Origin: Urophycis tenuis | Taxonomy: Eukaryota > Chordata > Actinopteri > Gadiformes > Phycidae | Direction of reading: 5' to 3' | DNA: 64,000 nucleotides | Assembly: GCA_036785325.1 (NCBI GenBank) | Contig: JAXIVH010000030.1 | Location: forward strand, 2,758,994-2,822,993 | Shown here: positions 21,866-31,475 of the stretch, piece after piece | Position numbering within the stretch: the stretch's first letter is position 1 | Layout of the letters: the number at the start of each line of letters is the position of its first letter | The notes under the pieces: model-generated | What the model saw: the letters and a program-made list of their open reading frames with translations, nothing else | Databases searched by the model: none | What the model was told of the DNA's origin: nothing | Made by a program: the position numbers and the translations under genes

Positions 21866-23233
21866 CTCAGCCGAGTTATGTTGAGGCGAGGTATTCTGAC
21901 CGCGGCGAGCGGGACGGTTTGGACAGTTTCGAATCATGTGGTTTGGCTGAAAACAGGACAAGCACAAGCGTTCTTTCCTGCAGTGCTCGGTGGTGGTATG
22001 CTCAGCGGACTGGCAGACTTTACATAACTGAGCCCGCATCTGATTTTGGGCACCAGGTCCATATGTCTGTGTGTTTATGGGCCTGTTGGTTTCTTGTTTG
22101 TTTTGAGAAAGAACTCGGTCTAAAATGTTGACCAGCATTTCCATACAGCCCTCATCACATTGGGACTTTTCCATCACCCCACTTTCCTTTTTCATGTTGC
22201 CATTCCTGTCCTGCTGAGCATCCGAGCCATTGAACGCCGGCGCCTGGGTGTGAATCCCCACATGCCTAGTGTGTGTGGTCCCCATCTCAATGTGATGGCG
22301 GTCGAGGTGCTCTTGTATTTCACCGGCTGTCCATTGCTGGGGCGCTTTAAATTTAAACACAGCGGAGAGCGCGGGGTCTTGGCAGTATTTGACAAACATC
22401 ATTGGTAACTCCTGACATGGGTCGTGAATACGTCGGCCCGATCGCTCAAGAGCCTCTGCGGCAGCATCAGCTGCTTTGTTCAATCTCAACCAGTAAGCCA
22501 TTGGAGTTTCGCTGGCAACCGGAATTGTGTTGTAAAAATCGGCCATAGGCATAGCGGATGATGAGTACCCGCCGAAATGTCGCTTAAGCACATTAAAAAT
22601 TAATTTCGGGTCGCTTTGTGTTTGTAACCCCACGCTGCTCCGCAGGGTTCTTTTTACAGCATCCCTAGCTTTACCCATCAACCTGCACATTACTTCAGTG
22701 TGCTGCTCGGACAAGGGTACTGCTCGTCTCTGGAGATATACCTCCATCATCTCCTGCCAATCGTCAACTGTGAATTTATCTGACCCATCTCCCCGGAACA
22801 CGGGTGGTTCTTTCACATCCGCCTGCATGACCAACCGAGCGCCAGTCAGGTTAACATAGGTGGGCTCACCGGCTGTTTGGTCCGCCCCATATTGCACCCG
22901 GGCGCCACTAGCTCCTCCCACCCCCGCACCGCTCAACTGGTCTCTGATTCCTTGGCCTACTTGCTGCGCAATATTTGAAGTCAACACACCCATGGCCGGG
23001 TCCCCTGCGTTTGGAACACATGACAATGTTGGTGGATTACCGGTTGGCAACTGGTCTATAGCGCGCGTTGAACAAAAAGCTGGCGTCCCCACATCATATG
23101 TAGACACGCCCCTACGACCCTGAGGAGCCCCACCACTCTCATCGAGCTCTCTGTCCCAGCCGACACCATCACTTGGGCTACTGTTGCCGTCCATGTCAAT
23201 TGAAACACTCATTTGGATATATTCCAAGATCAA
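21857..23233 (-). CDS. gag: Gypsy Gag polyprotein
   Basis: A 458-residue intact frame. The N-terminal 130 residues are polar and glycine-rich. A helical capsid-like region follows (about 140-330; VFRGDGSDKFTVDDWQEMME, then LMGKARDAVKRTL). A zinc-knuckle region lies near residues 405-445, including a CCHC box of the form C-x2-C-x4-H-x4-C (CLSCFQPNHMIRNC). This is the structural protein that forms the retrotransposon particle and binds its RNA. The stop codon (21857-21859) directly follows a candidate slippery heptamer. MSVSIDMDG at codon 8 is an alternative start. Confidence 0.92.
   Translation of the reverse strand: MILEYIQMSVSIDMDGNSSPSDGVGWDRELDESGGAPQGRRGVSTYDVGTPAFCSTRAIDQLPTGNPPTLSCVPNAGDPAMGVLTSNIAQQVGQGIRDQLSGAGVGGASGARVQYGADQTAGEPTYVNLTGARLVMQADVKEPPVFRGDGSDKFTVDDWQEMMEVYLQRRAVPLSEQHTEVMCRLMGKARDAVKRTLRSSVGLQTQSDPKLIFNVLKRHFGGYSSSAMPMADFYNTIPVASETPMAYWLRLNKAADAAAEALERSGRRIHDPCQELPMMFVKYCQDPALSAVFKFKAPQQWTAGEIQEHLDRHHIEMGTTHTRHVGIHTQAPAFNGSDAQQDRNGNMKKESGVMEKSQCDEGCMEMLVNILDRVLSQNKQETNRPINTQTYGPGAQNQMRAQLCKVCQSAEHTTTEHCRKERLCLSCFQPNHMIRNCPNRPARRGQNTSPQHNSAELN
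21860..21866 (-). promoter_or_regulatory. Candidate -1 ribosomal frameshift site
   Basis: The heptamer G TTA AAC, read in the gag frame, lies immediately before the gag TAG. Slipping back one base enters the pol frame, which is open from there through the protease. GUUAAAC is, from memory, a known viral -1 slippery sequence. A downstream pseudoknot was not assessed. Confidence 0.6.
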
Positions 23234-23456
23234 TGATAATAATCAAATAAATAAACCACGTATCACAACAATGTTTCCTGAATGTTACCACACCTGGACA
23301 TCAAATAAAAATGATCTATAGTATCCCTTTAAGAGTCCTACTTCTTATCTGCGTTGTGTTTTTTTTTTTTTTTTCTCCTTTCTATTGTACAACCTCCTGT
23401 GACCGAACGGCGTCAGACCACCACTCTTGCGATGATGATGCTGAAGAGCAGCGACG

Positions 23457-23474
23457 ATCCGGGTCACGGCACCA
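23457..23474 (-). other. Primer-binding site, probably tRNA-His
   Basis: One base inside the 5' LTR the plus strand reads ATCCGGGTCACGGCACCA. This equals the 3' end of vertebrate tRNA-His as I remember it (ATCCGAGTCACGGCACCA) at 17 of 18 positions, including the CCA end. Confidence 0.7.
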
Positions 23475-23475
23475 C

Positions 23476-24181
23476 TGTAACCGGCCTCATGCTAGTAGCC
23501 TCCATCGTGTGACAACGGTGAAGCAGGACACAGGGTTGATCTCCACACAGGCACTTTTATTCTCTCCTGTGTCACATACAAACAGTAGGGGGCGCAGCCA
23601 CCGTCAGATTCACACATGGAAACCAGTTAGCCGGTTGAAATCAGACCACCGGACATATTAACAATGTAAATGTTTACAAAATCTCAATAAAAAACACAGA
23701 AATAAAACATACAAAACAACCTCTGATGGGAAATGTACATTAACACCGTCAGTGACCCACCTGTGTCACATACAAACAGTAGGGGGCGCAGCCACCGTCA
23801 GATTCACACATGGAAACCTGAACACAACGTGGTCGAATAAGTAATATATCAACGGGCATCCCACACATCAGCTGATGCTACCCCCCACCCTCGCAATGTA
23901 CATTGTCATCCATCATATAGAACACATTTCTATGACAGTATGGCGGCAATATCTACAATTAAACAGAATAATATCAACATATTACACAGGAGCCACGAGG
24001 AGCGCGACTCACCGGTTGAAATCAGACAACCGGACGTTGTGTCAACCGGCGTAAAAGACACAGCGCGAACTCCCAAGACTTTTCAAAATAAAAAACAAAC
24101 ACCACAACGGGTAATACAGTAAAACTAAACCAATAAATGAATTGAGGCGGAATCTATAATACAACATACACACTTGTTACA
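23476..24181 (-). repeat. 5' LTR of the gypsy element
   Basis: A 706-bp terminal repeat, the same length as the left copy and nearly identical to it. On the minus strand it is followed by the primer-binding site and a leader of about 240 bases before gag. Confidence 0.95.
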
Positions 24182-25034
24182 CTTGCAACTCCAACAAAAG
24201 GCATAAAACAATTAATAAACAAATTAAACTTGACAGAAATGTACAAAAATATAACTAAACCCCTTCAAATAACCAGAAACTAAAGTAATGGACTTAATTC
24301 AAAGAAAATACACAATTTACACTCTAATTTAACACAAAGAAAATGAATCAAACCAACCTCAAAAGAATCAAAAGAAAATAAAGAAAATAAACCTATACAA
24401 ATAACCCAAATTAATTCCTCCAACCCACTCCTCACACTCATACAACTAAACCATTAAAAAGTCACTGAGCCAAGCATGAGTGGCTATGCAACTGCAAAGC
24501 CGCGGGGACAACTAGGCTGCAGTACGCGTCTTGTTGTCGACAGCCAGCAGCTTAATTGTCCGTTTGGAGAAGGCCGCCGTCACAACGCCACCCTAACAGG
24601 CAACACAGCGGCGCAGCCGCAGCAAAGCAGCAGCAAAGCAGCCGCCAAGCAGACGGTACAGCAAGCAGGCAAAGCGGAAGGCGAGCTAGCAAAAGAGTTG
24701 AGACAAAGCAGCAGCGGTCCAGCAGCGATTCCACCTTCAGCAGAAGTAGCGGCGCACACACACTTATACAGGCAGGAGGAGGAGCGCGAGAGATCCGGAC
24801 ATCAGCACTTCCCCGCTAAAGGAGAGCCCATGAGCAACACAGAGCATAACGTGCAGCAGCACAACCGCTGTAGCGGAGGAGACAACCGACCTTGTACCCG
24901 GAAGTGATGCGGAAGCTCGTGAACAAGAGAGGAGGCCGTCCTAAATACGGTCCTCTGCTCTGGGATAGGCTAACCGGCCATCGGGGTCTGTTCAGGATAT
25001 GCAATACATAGAATAATCTATGCTGCCACAAACA

Positions 25035-25230
25035 TGATTACCAGTCTCCCCCCCAGCGGCCCCTACCGGATCTTAGGTAGAGTACCATCATTCGTCTACC
25101 GAGTCCTAGGTTCCATTCAGCCCCTACCAGATTGCGTTGTAGGCTACTATGCTTCACATACCGAATCCTAGGTGGCTACCTTACCTTACCTTATCCCTCG
25201 CAGCCTGTGACGAACCGATGAGCCATGTCA
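25035..25230. repeat. Right-hand part of the ~160-bp degenerate repeat
   Basis: CCCCTACCGGATCTTAGGTA and TACCGAGTCCTAGG at about 25060-25110, and a second weaker unit at about 25120-25175, match the units at 15565-15840. A short CCTTA run follows at about 25178-25195. Confidence 0.6.
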
Positions 25231-25887
25231 TATGATGAGACTGAGTGCAAATTTGCCTGTGTATGTTTGCCTTGGGTGTCTATGTATTCTGTTCCCTTCA
25301 TGCTGTTTTAAAATCATTTGTCAACCGTGTCCTTCATCATACTAGCTGGGATAACTTTTAATTTGTCCACTGCTGCTGATCTGTTGTCTGTTATATGTTT
25401 ATATGTTTTACTTTGATTAGTTTTGTTATATTTATTATGTACTATTATGTCTATTATAATGTTTTACTCTGTTTTGTTTTATTGTATTTATTTCTTAAAA
25501 TGTTTAGGGACCATCTACCTGTCAGGGACTAAGGATGGAAATTAGCCTTTGGCTATAGTCCTGTATATTTACATTTTTATTTTTTTTAAATGTTCATCAA
25601 TATACTTTGTCCCTTTGTGAAATAAAATAAATCAAATCAAATCAAATACTCACTGCTTGACAGTTTAAGTAGTCTTTGTCAAATTCCATATCTGTTTATT
25701 TAATTCAAAAGGTACATCATAACACAGCGTAAATGTTTGTCTTACCAGCGCCTCATCTTGTGTTTATGTTAGAGATGGTGTGCCGCGTTAACTGGGTTTA
25801 AATCCGGGTCAACCAGGGGTGACCTCAAGTTTTTGGAATTAATTTTATTGCTGTTTTTTTATACGTTTTGGCTACGGCAAAATTTAG
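25231..25887 (+). mobile_element. LINE 3' untranslated region fragment
   Basis: T-rich sequence with a GGGACTAAGGATGGAAATTA box (about 25528) and TTTGTCCCTTTGTG then AAATAAAATAAATC and AATCAAATCA tandem repeats ending near 25650. This layout is that of a fish non-LTR retrotransposon 3' end. No coding region is left. From 25651 to 25887 nothing recognisable is seen. Confidence 0.55.
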
Positions 25888-26472
25888 CAATTACTCACGA
25901 GAGGGTGTGGATTATGGAAAAATAAGGAACGGCTGAGAGGCGTGATAAGTCCCGAGGCGCTAGCCGAGGGACTTATCACGCCTCTCAGGTGTTCCTTATT
26001 TTTCCATAATTCACACCGTCGAGTGGCTAATTGCTATTCTAAAACTGTTACCAACGCGGCAATATGAAAAATCATGTAGCAATAAAAACGCTTCCGTTTC
26101 ACTAATAATTCACTAGATGCGCAACAAAGTAGTTCCCAGATACGAGGAAGTAGTTCCCGGCCAGGTTGCAGAAACAACACGTCGCTTGCAAGCAATCACT
26201 TTATTTTTAACAGCTCCTTTCCACAAGCAGTTTATCGACCATAGTTAGTCCACCTAACAAATCGAAGTTAACTTTCCATTCCATAACAAAGCAGAAAAAA
26301 GCCGGTTCCGAGTTTCTTTATTGTCGGCGTCGTTGCTATGCGCGGAGTGATGCGGTGAAGTGGTCAGCAGCAGCGTTGGATGGGGACAGGTGTACTTTAT
26401 CGTCTCATAAAGCACACCTATCAGCCAATCAGAATCAAGCATTGGGACTAACAGTTTTAGAATATAGCAATT
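25888..26472. mobile_element. Foldback DNA element, copy 1
   Basis: A palindromic part (25888-26030; arms around GGATTATGGAAAAATAAGGA, with an inner stem GGCGTGATAAGTCCC at about 25939-25953) is joined to a core of about 445 bp (26028-26472). The core has its own inverted ends (AATTGCTATTCTAAAACTGTTA-like). The same composite lies in opposite orientation at 39655-40195. No transposase is present. Confidence 0.75.
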
Positions 26473-27009
26473 GTACACTGTTTACAGTGCTTAAATGTTT
26501 CTAGCTAGTAGAGGAGAGAAATGTAGCTGTGTAAAGCTTTTATGTAATTTCACTCCTGTCTCATGTGTGTATTGGTATGCGCCAATTGGAAGGGGATTGT
26601 GAGGCCTATTTAGGCTGACTGTCAGTTGTACCGGAGAGCTGATGGTTGAAGGACATACGTCTAGTCAAGCCCTCAGTCTGTTAACAATAGTGACTTGTGT
26701 TAAAGTCAATTTGTTGTGCACCGGTTCGTAGTGAGAAAACATCTTTTGTGACTCTCATGTCTATTTATTTTGTTTATTACAAATTATTTTATTTTCTTTG
26801 CTTTTGTTCATTTTTGTTTGTTGTTATTATTTCCTTTTGGCCATAATTTGGGTGAACAAATAAAAAAACCCATCTTCAACTGCATCGAACGGCTTCTCCT
26901 GAGTGTATTCTATCTTGCTCACGGCATTCATCCACAACTACCACAACTACACAGCCATCAATGAGACCAGATAGACTCAAATGAACACGATTTTAGAAGA
27001 AGAAGAAGA
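26473..27009. other. Unassigned sequence ending in (GAA)n
   Basis: No gene recognised. AT-rich sequence, then a short GAA run at about 26996-27013 that probably belongs to the tail of the adjoining minus-strand SINE. Confidence 0.55.
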
Positions 27010-27290
27010 AGAATTACTCATTTGATCGTGAGGGAAATTTGGTCTTCTGCATTTAACCCAATCGTAAATTAGTGACACACTCAGAACACCGTGATGGTGA
27101 AGCACACACTTAAACCCGATGCAGTGCTGCAACAGTGCAGCTGCCTGCAACAGCGGCGCTCGGGGAGCAGTGAGGGGTTAGGTGCCTTGCTCAAGGGCAC
27201 TTCAGCCGTTCACACTGGTCGGGGTTCGAACCGGCCACCCTCCGGTTACAAATCCGAAGCCCTAACCATTAGGCCGCAGCTGCCTCTTAT
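27010..27290 (-). mobile_element. tRNA-derived SINE
   Basis: On the minus strand the head (about 27285-27215) is tRNA-like, with GGCCTAATGGTTAGGG as A-box region and GGTTCGAACC as B box. The body contains AGGTGCCTTGCTCAAGGGCA on the plus strand, a sequence common in fish SINEs. The tail is the GAA/TTC run. It is transcribed by RNA polymerase III in principle. Confidence 0.8.
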
Positions 27291-27773
27291 CAGTTCTCAT
27301 CATAATTATGCCCATAGCGGAACATCTAAGGGTTCTATTTGGACCCAAATTCGGTTGGACTAGGATATTCAATAATAATATTACCAAGAATATTAACGAG
27401 AATAACAATTTTTTTAGACAGAAACAAGTCACTAATCAATCAAAAAATAAAAAGCAGTGTGGAATGAGCATTGAAAAAACACTGTAAGAGATTACCAGAA
27501 AAACATACAAAGAATACATGACAATAATCAGGAAATGAAAATACCTGGGTTGTAGGAGTGTGGCTACACTCATGGAGCGTGGGAGGTTCTGGGTACAGAT
27601 AGCTTCCTAGAGCAGTGTCTTCCATCGCTTATACACTGTTTTCTCAGTTATACAACGGCATTGTTTGCGGGACCATGTGTTAATTGAGAGCTGTTCACTG
27701 CGTGTTGGCATTGCTGTCAGGCTGGCCTGGTACCAGCCTCTTCTCTCTGTGCACAATCTCAATCAAAACACGG
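27291..27773. other. Unassigned sequence
   Basis: AT-rich stretch without recognisable coding or repeat boundaries. It ends at the TA target of the palindromic element. Confidence 0.55.
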
Positions 27774-27775
27774 TA

Positions 27776-29010
27776 CTGCGGTCACGCTATCTACGCTTCA
27801 AAATTCGAGTGCCCGTCTACATCGGTTGTACGGTAAAGCGTGTGAGCGGCTGCATGGTGCATTCAAGTCCTCGTACATCTCAATTGTTGAAATACATCTG
27901 TCATTACTTTGTTGTTGTTGTTGTTTTACTAGATAAAACAAACAAAAAAAATATTGAAGCACCACCAATAGCCCATCCAGATTAAATTCTGCATAAAGAG
28001 ATTCTAAAAAATCATAAACAACACAAATCAAATCAACTACAAATTGTAGGGCTATGCAAGCAGTATTGAAAAATTAATTAAAAATAATTATCAAATTGTT
28101 TTCAGAACACTCCACTGCATTATTGTTCTACATATCCCCAGGTACCTCTGTATAAATTTTGAAGTCTTTTGACTGTACCATTTTCTAGTAATCCCATGCT
28201 AAAGTCATACCCAATACACATTGTATGGCGACACAAGCAGTTTTGAAAAATTAATTAAAAATTATAATCAAATTGTTTTCAGAACACTCCGCTATATTCT
28301 TGTTCTACGTCTCCTCAGGTACCTATGTATACATTTTGAAGTTATTTTACTGTACCATTTTCTAGTAATCTCATGCTAAAATCATACCCAATACACATTG
28401 TATGGCGACACAAGCAGTTTTGAAAAATTAATTAAAAATTATATAATTCATAATGAATACATACGTACCTGAGGAGATGTAGAACAAGAATGCAGTAGAG
28501 GGTTCTGAAAACAATTTGATTATAATTTTTAATTAATTTTTCAAAACTGCTTGTGTGCCATACAATGTGTATTGTGTATGACTTTAGCATGGGATTACTA
28601 GAAAATGGTACAGTCAAAAGACTTCAAAATGTATACATAGGTACCTGGGGATATGTAGAACCAGAATGCAGTGGAGTGTTCTGAAAACAATTTGATAATT
28701 ATTTTTAATTAATTTTTCAAAACTGCTTGCATAGCCATACAATTTGTAGTTGATTTGATTTGTGTTGTTTATGATTTTTTAGAATCTGTTTATGCAGAAT
28801 TTAATCTGGATGGGCTATTGGTGGTGCTTCAATATTTTTTTTGTTTGTTTTATTTAGTAAAACAAAGACAACAACAAAGTAATCACAGATGTAGTTCAAC
28901 AATTGAGATGTACGAGGACTTGAATGCACCATGCAGTCGCTCACACGCTTTACCGTAAAACCGATGTAGACGGGCACTCGAGTTTTGAAGCGTAGATAGC
29001 GTGACCGCAG
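27776..29010. mobile_element. 1.2-kb palindromic TA-target MITE (Tc1/mariner-like)
   Basis: The two halves are inverted copies of each other: left arm from 27776, right arm ending 29010, termini CTGCGGTCACGCTATCTACG. They are flanked by TA on both sides (27774-27775 and 29011-29012). Within the arms a unit of about 170 bp, containing CAAATTGTTTTCAGAACACT, occurs twice in direct order at 28055-28395 and again inverted at 28440-28760. No transposase frame is present. The TA target duplication suggests Tc1/mariner mobilisation. Confidence 0.8.
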
Positions 29011-29012
29011 TA

Positions 29013-29981
29013 ACACGGTAATAGGATCAAAGATGGTCCTTGCCTTCAGTAAAGAAACGGCTGGCTGAGGTCTCCTATAGGGTTCATATTTGGGATGCTG
29101 AAATAGCGCATAACTGATAATCCTGGTAATCGGATATGCAGTCTGAATCTTTGTATATTGGACTCACCTTTTTATTTACGTTACAAGGTCTGGTAGTTGC
29201 CACCAACAGCCACACCCACTGGCAATGCAGGTTTTTTTTTTAAAGAGCAAGCATCACACGCATCACTGCTTCAATGGTGTAGGTGTGGGTGGCCTCAACC
29301 CATTTCAGCCATTGGCACGATTGTGTTTTTTTCTACAGTGGCACACCCTTTTTCATACACTTTGTCTCAGGAACCTGAGACAAATCATCCACAAGCTCAT
29401 ACACAAGCCCAGTGGGCCAAATCACAAAAAGAATACAGGATATCCTGATTATCCGCTGCCATTGATGTAAGACAAATTATCTTTTGTTCAATTGTATTTT
29501 GTTCAATTCTGTAAAAGTGTTTTGTTCCTGTTAATGTTTGATGTGTGGTTTGTCTATTTGTGCTGCAGAGAAGAAGACCACTGTGTCATTGACCTCCCGG
29601 GAGTTACCACTGGGACTAGTGACGGATCCCTATCACAAACAAAGCAAGTGTAGTTGGTTTAGTTTCGCTAGACTGCCAATGTGTTTTCGAGCCTTGATGC
29701 CTTCGAGGCTGGGTGAAAACCTTTCTGACTACACTACTACCTAACAAAACAACTGGACAAGCAATAGTTTTAACTTTAGCACTCCTGAAATATTCTGCCT
29801 ACCAAATGGTTAATTTTCCTCGACCCTTGACTGATGGCAGCTGTGCATTTTGTGTGATTCGGACTATTTTTAGGGTGCCATTTTCGATTTTTTCGATTTT
29901 TTTGGGGGGGGGGCTCCCTTTTCATGTGTGGGATTTGTTTGTAACCGTATTGCAATAATGTGTGCGCACGCAGTCACCGTC
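29013..29981. other. Upstream region of the sialyltransferase exon
   Basis: No coding exon or clear element is recognised. A G run (about 29902-29910) precedes the exon. 5' untranslated sequence or a promoter may lie here, but no TATA box or CpG-rich block could be fixed. Confidence 0.5.
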
Positions 29982-31129
29982 ATGCTCAAACGGAGGCAGC
30001 TCAGAATGGCGATGATCGCTCTCAGCGTCGTGACGTTGGCCACGCTCCTGTTGGCCTACCCGTTCTCGGACGTCCCCCAGCGGCTCTTCAAGCACACCGC
30101 CCGCCTGCTGGAGGGGACCGCGGCGCCCGACCGCTGCGCCTGTGCGGACGGCTGCGCGGCCGGCGGCGACCCCTGGTTCTCGAAGCACTTCAACGGATCC
30201 GTTTACCCCCTGCTGACCCGGAAAAACAGCACTCTGACCAAGGACACCTTTCGCTGGTGGCGGGTGAGGTTTTGGATGAATGCTGAACAATTCCCCTCGT
30301 CAATCAAGTTGTTTGTTTTTTAGGAGGCCTCTGATACCCCAAACTATAATTATTACATGCCAACCATATTGGTAATTACAATAATCAATCATCACCCTGT
30401 GCTGTTCAATGACACCATTGAACAGCACAGGGGGGCGACTATAACTCACGATGAAGACTGAGCTCATCATATTCACCTCATACCTCAGAATGTCAAATTA
30501 GAGGAAGAAGAGAATAGGAGAGATGAGAAATGTATGCTGATACGATGCGATATGATTTGCGATACGTGGGTGCGCTTGAAGGCTTGTGGTGGGCTTCATG
30601 TGTCCTACAATTAAACAGACACACTGGTGCATGTTTTTACATGTTTGATTTGTGTTTCCTGTAATACTATCCAAAATATTTAAGAGCAACTTGCTGTTTT
30701 GGCATACTATATATATTCATTTAGGTGTGGGGAAGTTGCATTAAAAAAGATTTGTACAATTATTTATGTTCATTCCTTGGTCTGTGCATGCAAATAAAAA
30801 CCAGCTGCAATTTAAAGTCTGACGAATAATGACAGTGTTTCGAGCCGATTTCGACTAATGGAATTAACTTGATTCTCAATCAAAACCAAATGAATCAAGA
30901 CACAGATTGACATAGATGGGCTTCTGGATAAAACGTACGACTTTCAAACTTCAAAGTTCATTTGAATTGTTTATTCGATTCTTCCACTGTTTGGATTTGA
31001 CTCGATAGCTCGACTCGGCTGACGGCTCTAAAACTGTATTAACGTGACGGCGTTGAAAATCCACTCGTATCGAGTGGCCTCCGGACTCTCCACGCCATCT
31101 TTCTCATCCCCACTGTGCTGGTCAGTTGA

Positions 31130-31195
<66 letters not shown>

Positions 31196-31404
31196 TCTCA
31201 CTGTGGCGGTAAGGGGCTTCAAGGGAGCCGGCAGGGCAACTTCAGCCAGCTGATGGAGGACTTGTTCCGGCTGTTCCCGGGCGAGTCTCTCTTCCTGGAC
31301 GCCGGCCCGGGCCGCTGCCGGAGGTGTGCTGTGGTGGGCAACTCAGGGAACCTCAAGGGTTCCTATTACGGAAAGATGATAGACTCCCACGACCTGGTCA
31401 TAAG

Positions 31405-31439
<35 letters not shown>

Positions 31440-31443
31440 GTTA

Positions 31444-31475
<32 letters not shown>

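Larger units (their letters stand above)
16314..24181 (-). mobile_element. Ty3/gypsy LTR retrotransposon, nearly intact
   Basis: A 7868-bp minus-strand element with two 706-bp LTRs, a primer-binding site, gag, pol (protease, reverse transcriptase, RNase H, integrase) and a polypurine tract. The domain order with integrase last is the gypsy order. It is flanked by a 4-bp duplication CTTG (16310-16313 and 24182-24185). Only about three differences between the LTRs were seen by eye (near 16615/23780, 16673/23834 and 16900/24066), so the insertion is young. No envelope-like frame was found. One base loss in the integrase region makes this copy defective. It lies inside the probable solo LTR at 15847-25030. 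Confidence 0.95.
15847..25030 (-). mobile_element. Probable solo LTR, interrupted by the gypsy element
   Basis: The sequence starts TGTGGCGAGG at 15847 and ends TGCTGCCACA at 25030, so it has TG...CA ends and 6-bp inverted termini (TGTGGC/GCCACA). It is flanked by a 4-bp duplication AACA (15843-15846 and 25031-25034). Without the gypsy insertion it is about 1.3 kb. The left part (15847-16309) contains an AATAAA-like signal on the minus strand near 16010 and a CA microsatellite (16170-16195). The right part (24186-25030) holds a GC-rich, GCAGCA-rich stretch at 24476-24907 whose open frame looks like low-complexity composition, not a protein. Orientation is inferred only from the polyadenylation-like signal. 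Confidence 0.6.

Noticed and set aside
24476..24907. 143-codon open frame rich in Q, A, S and K
   Set aside because: The GCAGCA-rich composition opens frames on both strands. It lies inside the probable solo LTR and resembles no protein.
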